The notes under the pieces are model-generated. The model saw only the letters and a program-made list of their open reading frames with translations. It was not told the origin of the DNA and did not search any database. DNA of 64,000 bases, from assembly GCF_013177695.1 (NCBI RefSeq), contig NZ_WOEY01000127.1, positions 1 to 64,000 of the forward strand. The letters run 5' to 3'. Shown here in pieces: positions 8,198-17,156 of the stretch (within the stretch, counting starts at the first letter, position 1; every line of letters begins with the position of its first letter). Made by a program: the position numbers and the translations under genes. Source of the DNA: Paraburkholderia solitsugae (lineage in GTDB: Bacteria; Pseudomonadota; Gammaproteobacteria; Burkholderiales; Burkholderiaceae).

Positions 8198-9091
8198 TTA
8201 AGCCACTAACTTCGATGATTCGCCGATGTCGACCGGCGCATCGCGGTGCCGCACAATGACATTCGCCGAAGTTGCGAGACGCGCGGCGAGCGTCTCCGCA
8301 ATGAACACCGAGCGGTGCTGGCCACCCGTGCAACCGATCGCGACCGTCAGATAACTGCGATTGTCGTCACGGAAATGCGGCAGCCATTTGGCGAGAAATT
8401 TTTCGATGTCGTCGATCATTTCATGCACGACCGGCAGCGCGTCGAGAAAATCGATCACCGGTTTGTCGAGGCCTGTGAGCGCCCGCAATTCATGATCGTA
8501 GTACGGGTTCGGCAGCGTGCGTACGTCGAAAACATAATCGGCGTCGAGCGGCACGCCGCGTTTAAAGCCGAAGGACTCGAACATCAGCACGAGCCCCGCA
8601 TCTTCCTGCTCGATGAAGCGTTTGACCCACGCACGCAGCACGTTCGCGCGCAGATTGCTGGTGTCGATCTGATGGCCGAATTCGGCGAGACCCGCCACGA
8701 GTTCGCGTTCGCGTTCGATTGCTTCGGCGAGGGACGTCAACAGGCCGACGTCCGCATCGTGCGCGGTGGAACCGGACAGCGGATGGCGGCGGCGCGTTTC
8801 GGAGAAGCGTTGAATCAGCGACTGCGTGCTTGCGTTCAGGAAGAGTACGCGCACGTCGTGGGCGCGCGACAGGTCGCGGATCATCGCGGGCATTTCGTCG
8901 AGCGAAGCGCTCGAGCGCGCGTCGATGGCGACCGCGAGGCGTTCTTGGCCGCCGTCGGCGAGAAAGTTGGCCAGTTGTGGCAAAAAACGCGGCGGCAGAT
9001 TGTCGACGCAGTAATAGCCTGCGTCTTCAAGCGCGTTCAGAGCAACTGACTTGCCGGAGCCGGAAATACCGGTGATCAGGATTATGCGCAT
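8198..9091 (-). CDS. rapZ: RNase adapter protein / nucleotide-binding protein RapZ
   Basis: In E. coli RapZ binds the small RNA GlmZ and delivers it to RNase E, controlling glucosamine-6-phosphate synthase. The 297-residue protein has an N-terminal P-loop (GISGSGKS, residues 8-15), Walker-B-like DNLPP, and the conserved C-terminal RNA-binding region with GCTGGQHRSV and a basic stretch (RHRD). Location after hprK and ptsN is the classic rpoN-operon arrangement. Whether the GlmY/GlmZ circuit exists in this organism cannot be judged; no such sRNA is seen in this window. Confidence 0.93.
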   Translation of the reverse strand: MRIILITGISGSGKSVALNALEDAGYYCVDNLPPRFLPQLANFLADGGQERLAVAIDARSSASLDEMPAMIRDLSRAHDVRVLFLNASTQSLIQRFSETRRRHPLSGSTAHDADVGLLTSLAEAIERERELVAGLAEFGHQIDTSNLRANVLRAWVKRFIEQEDAGLVLMFESFGFKRGVPLDADYVFDVRTLPNPYYDHELRALTGLDKPVIDFLDALPVVHEMIDDIEKFLAKWLPHFRDDNRSYLTVAIGCTGGQHRSVFIAETLAARLATSANVIVRHRDAPVDIGESSKLVA

Positions 9092-9201
9092 GGAGTCGTG
9101 AAATCCGTACAGTTCATCATAGCATCTGGTCCCCGTGCGCGTGCCGCCTCAGCCTGCCGTTGGCTGCGGGCGTGGCACGGCGCCGCGGGGGTGCCGCGGA
9201 C

Positions 9202-10170
9202 TCAGATCAATTTGCCGGGAAACTGGCTGTCCGGGTCCTGCATTGCCAGACGCTGGCGATCCATGAAGTCGCGCAGCGTATCGATGCCGCGCAGTTGCAG
9301 AATCGTGTTGCGCACAGCCGCCTCGACCAGAACCGCGAGGTTTCGGCCGGCCGCCACCTGAATCGTGACTTTGCTGATCGGCAAGCCGAGCACGTCGACG
9401 GTTTGGCTTTCCAGCGGCAGCCTCTGGAACTCGCCGTCGGGACGGCGCACAAGTTGCACGATCAGTTTCAGCTTCATTTTGCGGCGTACCGCGGTTTCAC
9501 CGAAGATCGTCTTGATGTCGAGCAGGCCGAGACCGCGCACTTCGAGCAGGTTTTGCAGCAGCGGCGGGCAGCGCCCTTCGACAAAATCCGGCCCGAGGCG
9601 CACGAAATCGACCGCGTCGTCGGCAACGAGGCCGTGGCCGCGGCTGATCAGTTCCAGCCCGAGTTCGCTCTTGCCGAGGCCGGAATCGCCGGTAAGCAGC
9701 ACACCCATGCCGAGAATGTCGAGAAACACGCCGTGCAGCGTGGCGCGCGGCGCGAGAATGCGCGACATGTAGAGGCGCAGGCTGTCGATCACCGCGGCGG
9801 CGGACATGGGTGTGGTGAAGAGCGGCGTGGACGAACGCGTGCAGCGCAGCACCAGTTCCGGCGGAGCGGCGACGCCGCCCGCCACCACCAGAAACGGCGG
9901 CTCCAATGCGATCAGCTCGGCCATGTGGCGCGAGCGGTCTTCGTCGGTTTGGCGCTTGTAGTAGTCGATTTCGGCGTCGCCGAGTACCTGGATCCGGTTC
10001 GGGTGGATCAGGTTCAAGTGGCCGACGAGGTCGGCGCTCGACGTGGCATTGGCGACCGATTCCGAAGAAAAGCCGCGCTCCCAGCCTTCATGCCCCGTCA
10101 GCCAGCTCAGCTTCAGCATGGCGGCGTTGTCGTCGAAAATACTCTGGGCGTTGATGCTGGACGTATCCAT
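9202..10170 (-). CDS. hprK: HPr kinase/phosphorylase
   Basis: Phosphorylates or dephosphorylates the regulatory serine of HPr. The 322-residue enzyme has the N-terminal DRTGG-like domain and the C-terminal kinase domain. Its Walker A is GDSGLGKSELG (about residue 160) and the HPrK signature is VRGLGLLDIKTIFGE, near 210. In proteobacteria hprK usually travels with ptsN and rpoN, as here, where it probably monitors the nitrogen/carbon PTS rather than classical sugar repression. It starts at ATG 10170, 140 bases after ptsN. That gap holds a hairpin (10252-10271) with no T-run. Confidence 0.95.
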   Translation of the reverse strand: MDTSSINAQSIFDDNAAMLKLSWLTGHEGWERGFSSESVANATSSADLVGHLNLIHPNRIQVLGDAEIDYYKRQTDEDRSRHMAELIALEPPFLVVAGGVAAPPELVLRCTRSSTPLFTTPMSAAAVIDSLRLYMSRILAPRATLHGVFLDILGMGVLLTGDSGLGKSELGLELISRGHGLVADDAVDFVRLGPDFVEGRCPPLLQNLLEVRGLGLLDIKTIFGETAVRRKMKLKLIVQLVRRPDGEFQRLPLESQTVDVLGLPISKVTIQVAAGRNLAVLVEAAVRNTILQLRGIDTLRDFMDRQRLAMQDPDSQFPGKLI

Positions 10171-10310
10171 GAGTCAGTGACTCCAGTGTGGGCCGCTTTG
10201 CCAGGCGAAGGGGCGGGCGCGTTAACGCGGGCCGTTTACCTTGCCGGGTTGTACCCGCATGTGTGCGGGTAACTGGTCGAATAACCGGCGTGCGGAGAAC
10301 CGCCGATGCA

Positions 10311-10766
10311 TCAAGGTTGCCACTGAGTGAGCAGGCGATGCAATGATTCGCGGTCTTCTTCCGTATGCAGGCGCTCGCGGGCCTCGCGATCGGACAGCAA
10401 CTGGGCGATTTCCGAAAGAATTTCGAGGTGCTGCTGGGTGGCCTGCTCGGGAACGAGCAGGAAGATCAGCAGCGAGACCGGCTGGCCGTCGGGCGATTCG
10501 AAGGGGATAGGTTCGGCGAGGCGGACGAACGCGGCGAGCGGTTGCTTCAAGCCTTTGATCCGGCCATGCGGAATCGCGACGCCTTCGCCGAGCCCCGTCG
10601 ATCCGAGGCGCTCACGCGCAAACAGATTGTCAGTGACCGTGCTACGGGCGATGCCGTTCTGGTTCTCGAAGATCAGGCCCGCTTGCTCGAATACGCGCTT
10701 CTTGCTGGTGACCGATAGTCCGACGACGACGTTCTCGAGGGGAAGAAATTTGGCTAAACGATTCAT
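10311..10766 (-). CDS. ptsN: PTS nitrogen-regulatory protein EIIA-Ntr
   Basis: Terminal phospho-acceptor of the nitrogen PTS, which tunes potassium transport, sigma-54-dependent genes and stress responses. The 151-residue protein begins MNRLAKFLPLENVVVGL. The active-site His is in VAIPHGRIKGL (about residue 67), with the EIIA fold throughout. The start at 10766 fits the family length; an upstream in-frame extension to 10826 has no conserved sequence. It lies between hpf and hprK in the conserved rpoN-hpf-ptsN-hprK-rapZ order. Confidence 0.95.
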   Translation of the reverse strand: MNRLAKFLPLENVVVGLSVTSKKRVFEQAGLIFENQNGIARSTVTDNLFARERLGSTGLGEGVAIPHGRIKGLKQPLAAFVRLAEPIPFESPDGQPVSLLIFLLVPEQATQQHLEILSEIAQLLSDREARERLHTEEDRESLHRLLTQWQP

Positions 10767-11143
10767 GTTGACAGGCGAAAACGTGGCCTGGGTTCTCCTC
10801 GCTGGGGCGTTTGAGTGGTGTTCCATTCGTTTGAGGCTCCCGGCGACGTGCGTTGGAGTCCGAAAGCGCAGGACTCCGGCCGACCGATTTCCGTTTGAGC
10901 TAACTTGACCCCGATGGTAACCGGAACATTATAGATCAGGGTAGCAGCGGATGGTGCGGCGCGCCATCCATGCATGATGGGTTTCTTTGCAGGATTGATC
11001 CGATCGACGCGGCTGCGCGAGAAAGGCGGCCTGAAACGAAAAACCGCCCGGTTCCGGGCGGTTTGGCTACCTATATGCCTATAGGCAAATGCAGGCAACT
11101 GAGGAAAAAACGAAGGAAAGTGAAGAAAACCTTCTAATGTTCC
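10767..11143. other. hpf-ptsN intergenic region (377 bases)
   Basis: Holds the hpf terminator (11039-11064) and so should also contain a separate promoter for ptsN. No gene-like frame is credible. A short 12-base palindrome TGCCTATAGGCA lies near 11077. Nothing else is recognised. Confidence 0.6.
11039..11064 (-). terminator. Intrinsic terminator after hpf
   Basis: Arms AAACCGCCCGG and CCGGGCGGTTT pair perfectly around a 2-base centre (11041-11064). On the minus strand the stem runs into T's (A's at 11039-11043). It lies 80 bases after the hpf stop and separates hpf from ptsN. Confidence 0.8.
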
Positions 11144-11500
11144 TTATTGCGGCGGCACGTCCAGGAGCGGTGCCGGTTGGTACTTGATCGCATCGTGCTG
11201 ATGGCCCTGCAGGCGATCCTTGTGGCGTATCACTTGCCGGTCTAGCTTGTCGATCATCAGATCGATTGCAGCGTAGAGATCGCTGTCACAGCTCTCGACA
11301 AAGATATCTTTGCCCTTGAGGTGCAGGTTGATTTCAACCTTTTGACGCTTTTCCTTTTCCTTGTGGTTGTCGACCGAGAGGACCACACTGCCGTCAATTA
11401 CCTGATCAAAATGTCTTAGCACCCTATCCAGTTTGGTGATCACGTATTCGCGCAACGCAGGCGTTACTTCGAGGTGGTGTCCACTGATCTGCAGATTCAT
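11144..11500 (-). CDS. hpf: Ribosome hibernation-promoting factor
   Basis: Binds the 30S decoding region and inactivates or dimerises ribosomes in stationary phase. The 118-residue protein starts MNLQISGHHLEVTPALREYV and has the beta-alpha-beta-beta-beta-alpha core (VEINLHLKGKDIFVES, DLYAAIDLMIDKLDRQ). It is the short/intermediate form, lacking the C-terminal dimerisation domain of long HPF. ATG 11500 has GGAGAAG a few bases upstream. It lies between rpoN and ptsN, the standard place. Confidence 0.95.
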   Translation of the reverse strand: MNLQISGHHLEVTPALREYVITKLDRVLRHFDQVIDGSVVLSVDNHKEKEKRQKVEINLHLKGKDIFVESCDSDLYAAIDLMIDKLDRQVIRHKDRLQGHQHDAIKYQPAPLLDVPPQ

Positions 11501-11670
11501 AGTGCTTCTCCAAGCTAGAGGCCGCTTGTTCCGCACGATGACGAAGGTCCGGTCGATCTGTCGGCTTGCCTGAGTCGCCCCCCGGTGACTGACTTCTGGC
11601 AGGTCGCATCGGCCGGCCTGTCCGCCAACTGCGGAGCGGCCGGTAAATGCCCGTCGCGGGAGGCGGCGGG

Positions 11671-13188
11671 CTACAGAGACTTGCGCAGGTTGACTGCCGG
11701 AATCTTGAGCGCTTCGCGATACTTCGCAACGGTACGCCGTGCGACGACGAAGCCCTGTTCCGCCAGCAGTTCGGCTATGCGGCTGTCTGAAAGAGGAGAT
11801 TTCGGGTTTTCCGCTCCTATCAGTTGCTTGATGAGCGCGCGAATCGCCGTGGAAGAGGCCGCGCCGCCCGTGTCAGTCGAAACGTGTGATCCGAAGAAGT
11901 ACTTAAATTCAAGCGTCCCGAATGGGGTCAGCATGTATTTACCGGTTGTCACACGCGAGACAGTTGACTCGTGTAGGCCCAGCGTATCAGCAATTTCTCG
12001 CAAAACCAAGGGGCGCATGGCAATTTCGCCATGCACAAAAAAGCTCTTTTGACGCTCGACAATGGCCTGCGCAACCCGGAGGATCGTCTCGAAACGCTGC
12101 TGGATATTTTTGATCAGCCAGCGTGCTTCCTGCAGTTGCTGGCGCAACGATCCGCTGCCCGGGTCGCCCCGGTTATTGCGCAGAATATTCGCGTAAAGGT
12201 GGTTGATGCGCAGCTTCGGCACCACTTCCGGATTCAGCTCCGCCTGCCAGCCCTGTGCCGTTTTGCGCACCATGATGTCCGGCACGACATAGTCCGCTTC
12301 CGCCTTGCCGTAAGCGGCGCCGGGAAACGGCTCGAGCGAGCGGATCAGTACGTGCGCATCGCGCAACTCGTCGTCGTTCGCCTTCAGATGCTTGCGCAGG
12401 CGCGTGAAATCGCGTGCCGCGAGCAGTTCCAGATAGTGGGCGACGATGTCGAGCGCAAGCGTGCGCGTAGGCGACTGTTCGAGCCGCAGCAATTGCAGCT
12501 TGAGACATTCGGACGCCGAGCGTGCCCCAACCCCCGCAGGATCGAAGCTATGCAGCAGCGCAAGCGCCGCATTCATTTCGTCGAGATCGACTTCGAGCTC
12601 GTCAGGCAGGTCAGTCAGCACTTCGTCGAGCGTGGCGGCGAGGTAACCGTCGTCGTCGAGCGATTCGATCAGGAAGGTGATCAACGCGCGGTCGCGCTGG
12701 CTCGCCTGGGTGACGCGAAGTTGCGCCATCAGGTGATCGCGCAGCGAGGTGCTCGATTCGTGGATTTGCAGCGGCGGCAGATCGTCGTCGTCCGAGGCAT
12801 TGCCGGAGCGGCCGTAGTCGCTGAGATCCCATTGCGACCCGTCGCCGTTGCTGTCGCTCGCGAGGCCGTTGTATTCGTCGACACCCTGCGGCTCGCCGTT
12901 CTCGGCGCGCTCGCTGCTGCTGGTGGATGAAGACGAGGTATTGCCGCCCATCTGGTCGGGCGGCGGGGAGGAATTGGGCGCCTGGGCGATCAGCGAGCCG
13001 TCGGCTGCCACGCGCAGGGGACTCGCGATCCAGTCGTCCTCGTTTTCGAGGAGCGGATTCTGCGAGATCGCCATTGCGACTTCCTGCTGCAGTTCGAGCG
13101 TGGACAGCTGAAGCAGCCGGATGGACTGCTGCAGTTGCGGGGTCAGCGCAAGATGCTGCGATAGGCGGAGTTGGAGGCTGGCTTTCAT
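11671..13188 (-). CDS. rpoN: RNA polymerase sigma-54 factor
   Basis: Directs RNA polymerase to -24/-12 promoters that need AAA+ activators. The 505-residue protein has the Gln/Leu-rich region I at the N-terminus (MKASLQLRLSQHLALTPQL), an acidic region II (about residues 60-150, Asp/Ser-rich), the core-binding domain, the helix-turn-helix (LGLHESTVSRVTTGKYM), and the C-terminal RpoN box ARRTVAKYREA. ATG 13188 is chosen because region I begins there. It lies downstream of lptB and upstream of hpf. Confidence 0.97.
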   Translation of the reverse strand: MKASLQLRLSQHLALTPQLQQSIRLLQLSTLELQQEVAMAISQNPLLENEDDWIASPLRVAADGSLIAQAPNSSPPPDQMGGNTSSSSTSSSERAENGEPQGVDEYNGLASDSNGDGSQWDLSDYGRSGNASDDDDLPPLQIHESSTSLRDHLMAQLRVTQASQRDRALITFLIESLDDDGYLAATLDEVLTDLPDELEVDLDEMNAALALLHSFDPAGVGARSASECLKLQLLRLEQSPTRTLALDIVAHYLELLAARDFTRLRKHLKANDDELRDAHVLIRSLEPFPGAAYGKAEADYVVPDIMVRKTAQGWQAELNPEVVPKLRINHLYANILRNNRGDPGSGSLRQQLQEARWLIKNIQQRFETILRVAQAIVERQKSFFVHGEIAMRPLVLREIADTLGLHESTVSRVTTGKYMLTPFGTLEFKYFFGSHVSTDTGGAASSTAIRALIKQLIGAENPKSPLSDSRIAELLAEQGFVVARRTVAKYREALKIPAVNLRKSL

Positions 13189-13372
13189 GGCAAGTTGAGA
13201 TTCATTGTAGAGAGTTTGCCACGACCGCGATACATTGCGAATTCGCAATTACGCGTGCGCCCGTTTTCGGCGGCGCTGGGCGCGGGACGGCCCAAGTCAA
13301 AAGTGCTGATGTGCGGATGCCGCAAAAGGTCCGGCGAATGCGCGCTCGCACCGCCGGTAATCCCTTGTGCAC

Positions 13373-14158
13373 TTACATGCGGAAGTGTTCGCCCAGATAG
13401 ACGCGCCGCACGCTTTCGTTTTCGATGATGTCGCTCGGCGCACCTGCGGCCAGCACGCTGCCGTCGCTGATGATGTAGGCGTGGTCACAGATGCCGAGGG
13501 TTTCGCGCACGTTGTGGTCGGTGATCAGCACGCCAATATTGCGCTGCTTCAGAAATTTGACAATCTTCTGGATTTCCAGCACCGCGATCGGATCGACGCC
13601 CGCGAACGGTTCGTCGAGCAGAATGAAGCTCGGATTGGTGGCCAGCGCACGAGCAATTTCAACCCGCCGACGCTCGCCGCCCGACAGCGACAGCGCCGGA
13701 TTCTCCCGCAGGTGAGCAATCTGCAGTTCGTCGAGCAAGGCTTCGGTGCGACTCGTGATGGTGTCTTTGCTGAGCCGCTTGCCGTTGTCCTCGTGCTGCA
13801 ATTCCAGCACCGCGCGAATGTTTTCCTCGACGCTGAGCTTGCGGAACACGGACGCTTCCTGCGGCAGATACGACAAGCCCAGTGACGCGCGCTTGTGAAT
13901 CGGCAGCAAGCTAATCGACTTACCGTCCAGATCGATTTCACCTGCATCGAGCGGCACGAGGCCGACGATCATATAGAACGAGGTGGTCTTGCCGGCGCCG
14001 TTGGGGCCAAGCAGGCCGACCACTTCGCCGCTTTTCACGTCGAGCGAGACGTCTTTGACGACCGTGCGCGAGCCGTAACGTTTCTTCAGGTTGCGGACCG
14101 CCAGCGAACTGCTGGTGCCGGCCGGTTTGCGATTGGGGAGGGACGCGGAGGAACTCAC
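13373..14158 (-). CDS. lptB: LPS export ABC transporter ATP-binding protein
   Basis: Cytoplasmic ATPase of the LptB2FGC complex that pulls LPS from the inner membrane. The 261-residue protein has Walker A GPNGAGKTTSF, signature LSGGERRRVEIARA, Walker B FILLDEPFAGVDP and the H-loop ITDHNV. A Ser-rich extension of about 18 residues precedes the usual start. The start codon is GTG at 14158, overlapping the lptA stop as GTGA, so the two are translationally coupled. It belongs to the kdsD-kdsC-lptC-lptA-lptB operon. Confidence 0.95.
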   Translation of the reverse strand: MSSSASLPNRKPAGTSSSLAVRNLKKRYGSRTVVKDVSLDVKSGEVVGLLGPNGAGKTTSFYMIVGLVPLDAGEIDLDGKSISLLPIHKRASLGLSYLPQEASVFRKLSVEENIRAVLELQHEDNGKRLSKDTITSRTEALLDELQIAHLRENPALSLSGGERRRVEIARALATNPSFILLDEPFAGVDPIAVLEIQKIVKFLKQRNIGVLITDHNVRETLGICDHAYIISDGSVLAAGAPSDIIENESVRRVYLGEHFRM

Positions 14159-14826
14159 TGACTCGGTGCTCCCTGGATCGTGGTGGACGGCGCGAGCGTG
14201 GCCGACGCGCCGTTCAGGGGCGCCGCGCCACCATTGCGTGGCGCCAGCATTGCGCGCACGCGGCCAGTCGGGTTGCCCGGGCTGGCGACGTCCTTACCTG
14301 CCTTCGCGGTGTAGAAGTCGTTCTGGCCGTCATACGTGATGACGCTGCCGTGCACCTGATCCATGACCGTCGAGAGGCCTTGCAGGCGCTTCACGGTAGC
14401 GTTGGTGGTGAGCGTGGTCAGATCCTGCTTGCCGTCGTAGTCGATACGAATGGCCGTGCCTTCGATGTATTCATCGAGGCCTTCGCGTTTCTGGCGGAAA
14501 TACGACAGATTGCCGCCGCTCGACGTGCCGGTGGCGTACTGGTAGCCCTGCGGGTCTTGCGTCACTTCGACGCGATCGGCCTTGATCACGATCGTGCCTT
14601 TGGTGGCGACCACGTGGCCGGTGAAGATGTTGACCTGCTTGAGGTCGTCGTAGGTCATGTTGTCCGCTTCGACGTTCAGTGGCTTGTCCTTGTCGGCGCG
14701 GTCGGCGTGCGCAAGCGGCGCGAAGCCGGCGAGCGGCAACGCGACAATCAGCGCAGCGAGTCCGGCGCGGCACGCGGACAGGGTGCGCGAGCGGCCGGTA
14801 TCAAAACGGGGGAACGATTCGTTCAT
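14155..14826 (-). CDS. lptA: LPS transport periplasmic protein LptA
   Basis: Forms the periplasmic bridge that carries LPS to LptD. The 223-residue precursor has a signal peptide ending near APLAHA, then the OstA-like beta-jellyroll (PLNVEADNMTYDDLKQVNIF, GTIVIKADRVEV). A Pro/Ala/Thr-rich C-terminal tail of about 35 residues is not part of the fold. It starts ATG 14826, 20 bases after lptC, and overlaps lptB by four bases. Confidence 0.93.
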   Translation of the reverse strand: MNESFPRFDTGRSRTLSACRAGLAALIVALPLAGFAPLAHADRADKDKPLNVEADNMTYDDLKQVNIFTGHVVATKGTIVIKADRVEVTQDPQGYQYATGTSSGGNLSYFRQKREGLDEYIEGTAIRIDYDGKQDLTTLTTNATVKRLQGLSTVMDQVHGSVITYDGQNDFYTAKAGKDVASPGNPTGRVRAMLAPRNGGAAPLNGASATLAPSTTIQGAPSQ

Positions 14827-14846
14827 GCAGTCACGCCTGGAATGGA

Positions 14847-15455
14847 TTACCCGGGTTGCTTGGGCGAGCTGGCGGAGCCTTCGGACGCGGCAATCGCGCC
14901 CTTCACATTGCCGAACAGCTGCATCACCCGGGTGACGTTGTTGTAGTTCATGCCGCTGGCAGTCATCACAGACATGCCGCGCTGAAGTTTAACCGGCTTT
15001 TCGGTCTCGATCACATCGTCGTTGACCAGCACCCTAAAATGCTGCGAATCCGCTTGCATCTGCGGATCGCCGTTGCCGGCGGCCCGTATGATGCGCGCGT
15101 TGTCGTACAGATTGACGATCGAGGCGTCGCCGTTGACCGTACCGGTGTCGCCGGTCGCGGTGACGATCGGCTTGCCCGGCTGGAACGCGCGCATGGCCGG
15201 CTTGACCAGATCGCTCAGCTCGTCGTCTTCGTAGTGGATCAGGCTGGTCGCGGTCAGGCGGTATTGCGTCGAGCCCGACTGATCGAGTTCGGAAACCGAA
15301 AAGTTGTCCGCGAAGTAATCGGGCGTGTGCTCCTTGGGGCGCACCACGTCTTCGTTCTGCCGCGGCAGCGTGGCTTGCAACAGCCACCATGTAATGCCGG
15401 CAAGCGCCGCCATCGCGACGAGCGGAATCAGTGAGGTCCAGCGAAACCGATTCAT
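14847..15455 (-). CDS. lptC: LPS export inner-membrane protein LptC
   Basis: A single-pass protein that hands LPS from LptFG to LptA. The 202-residue sequence has one N-terminal membrane helix (LIPLVAMAALAGITWWLLQA), then a periplasmic jellyroll with DYFADNFSV and MSVMTASGMNYNN. Its ATG overlaps the kdsC stop as ATGA, so translation is coupled. The place between kdsC and lptA matches the standard Kdo/Lpt operon. Confidence 0.92.
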   Translation of the reverse strand: MNRFRWTSLIPLVAMAALAGITWWLLQATLPRQNEDVVRPKEHTPDYFADNFSVSELDQSGSTQYRLTATSLIHYEDDELSDLVKPAMRAFQPGKPIVTATGDTGTVNGDASIVNLYDNARIIRAAGNGDPQMQADSQHFRVLVNDDVIETEKPVKLQRGMSVMTASGMNYNNVTRVMQLFGNVKGAIAASEGSASSPKQPG

Positions 15456-16012
15456 CCGACGAGGCCTCGCTGTTCGCCGCTACAGGCTGCCGCGAGCAGA
15501 GCCTCATATTTGTGCTGCGCGCGCAGCAGCGTGTCGCAGACTTCCCGCGCGGCGCCGTGGCCACCGCGCGCCTCGCTGACCCAGTGGGCGCGCGCGATCA
15601 CTTCAGGATGCGAATTGGCTGGCGCCGCCGCGAAGCCGACCTTCAGCATCACGCCGAGATCGACCCAGTCGTCGCCCATATAGCCGCATTCTTCCGCTGT
15701 CAGGCCGGTTTGCTTGAGCAGGTCGGCGAACGCCTGGGGTTTGTCTTGCACGCCCTGATAGACGTGGGTGATATTCATTTCTTTCGCCCGCGCCGCGACG
15801 ATGCCCGACTTGCGCCCGGTGATGATCGCCGTTTCGATGCCGGCCTCGCGCAGCAGCTTCATGCCGTGCCCGTCCATCGAGTGGAACGCCTTCATCGTGT
15901 CGCCTTCCGCCGTAAACAGCAGGCCGCCGTCGGTCAGGACGCCGTCGACGTCGAAAATCATCAGCTTGACGCGGCTTGCGCGTTCAGTGGCGGTAAGGGG
16001 GGCGACAGCCAT
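15452..16012 (-). CDS. kdsC: 3-deoxy-D-manno-octulosonate 8-phosphate phosphatase
   Basis: Removes phosphate from Kdo-8-P in LPS inner-core synthesis. The 186-residue protein is a HAD phosphatase of the small tetrameric type. The nucleophile motif is FDVDGVLTDG (about residues 20-29), followed by IITGRKSGIV and MGDDWVDLGV (motif 4). It starts with ATG at 16012, overlapping the kdsD stop by one base (TGATG). A cytosolic enzyme is expected. Confidence 0.95.
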   Translation of the reverse strand: MAVAPLTATERASRVKLMIFDVDGVLTDGGLLFTAEGDTMKAFHSMDGHGMKLLREAGIETAIITGRKSGIVAARAKEMNITHVYQGVQDKPQAFADLLKQTGLTAEECGYMGDDWVDLGVMLKVGFAAAPANSHPEVIARAHWVSEARGGHGAAREVCDTLLRAQHKYEALLAAACSGEQRGLVG

Positions 16013-16995
16013 CAGATCACCTTCTTCGAGAACAGGTCGTGCATGTTGAGTGCGCCGATCAGCTTGCCTGCTTCGTCGACGACCAGCATCTGATTGATGC
16101 GGTGGCGCTCCATCAGTTCCACGGCTTCGACAGCAAGGTGATCCGGACCGATGGTGCGCGGCCCGGCGGTCATCACTGAAGCAATCGACAGTTGGCGGAA
16201 ATCGCCGTCGCGTTCAAGCACGCGGCGCAAGTCACCGTCCGTGAAGATGCCGGTCACGTGATCGTTGTGATCGACGATCGCCGTCATGCCCATACGTTTG
16301 GCGGTCAACTGGAACAACGCGTCGCGGACGGTCGCATCGGGCATCACCTTGGGTACCTGGTCGCCGGTGCGCATGACGTCGCGAACATACGTGAGCAGAC
16401 GCCGGCCGAGCGCGCCGCCCGGGTGCGAGCGGGCGAAATCGTCCCGGCCAAAGCCGCGCGCGTCCAGCACCGCGACCGCGAGCGCATCGCCGAGCGCGAG
16501 CGCGGCGGTGGTGCTGGCGGTCGGCGCAAGATTCATCGGACAGGCTTCTTTCGACACGGCGGAATTCAGATGCACGTCGGCCAGTTGTGCGAGACTCGAC
16601 GACGGGCGGCCCGTCATCGCAATCAGCTTCGAGCCGATCCGCTTGATGAGCGGCAGGATCGCCACGAGTTCTTCAGTTTCACCGGAATTGGACAGCGCGA
16701 GGAACACGTCGTCTGCCGTGACCATGCCGAGGTCGCCATGACTGGCTTCCGCCGGGTGAACGAAGAACGCCGGCGTGCCGGTGCTGGCAAGCGTGGCCGC
16801 CAGCTTGCGGGCCACGTGGCCGGATTTGCCGATGCCGGAAACGACGACGCGTCCACGGCAGCCGAGGATGAAGTCGACCGCCCCGACGAAGCCATCGTCG
16901 AGTTGATCGCGGAGCGCGCGCACGGCGTCCGCTTCGATGTCGAGCACGTCACGAGCGAGCGCGAGTGCCCTGTCGCCATTGATTTTCGCTATCAT
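16012..16995 (-). CDS. kdsD: D-arabinose 5-phosphate isomerase
   Basis: Interconverts ribulose 5-phosphate and arabinose 5-phosphate, the first step to Kdo. The 327-residue protein has a SIS domain (GRVVVSGIGKSGHVARKLA, SNSGETEELVAILP) and two C-terminal CBS domains (about residues 205-325). Catalytic residues His and Glu lie in the SIS segment (HPAEASHGDLGM). It is the first gene of the minus-strand Kdo/Lpt operon, divergent from the antiporter gene at 17157. The 161-base gap should hold both promoters. Confidence 0.95.
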   Translation of the reverse strand: MIAKINGDRALALARDVLDIEADAVRALRDQLDDGFVGAVDFILGCRGRVVVSGIGKSGHVARKLAATLASTGTPAFFVHPAEASHGDLGMVTADDVFLALSNSGETEELVAILPLIKRIGSKLIAMTGRPSSSLAQLADVHLNSAVSKEACPMNLAPTASTTAALALGDALAVAVLDARGFGRDDFARSHPGGALGRRLLTYVRDVMRTGDQVPKVMPDATVRDALFQLTAKRMGMTAIVDHNDHVTGIFTDGDLRRVLERDGDFRQLSIASVMTAGPRTIGPDHLAVEAVELMERHRINQMLVVDEAGKLIGALNMHDLFSKKVI

Positions 16996-17156
16996 TCGCG
17001 GAGTATAGCAAAGGCGCTTGTTCGCCGCGCCGGGCCTGCTGTGCCAAGCCGCTGCCTTTATTGCTGTTTTTTACGGCCCCACAACCTTGTCGCGCGGCGT
17101 TTCTCGTGCGCGGTTCCGCTGACGAACGAGGACGCTTTACCGATGCGTTTTTGCCG

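Noticed and set aside
10252..10271. Terminator between ptsN and hprK
   Set aside because: The stem TACCCGCA/TGCGGGTA is good but has no T-run on either strand.
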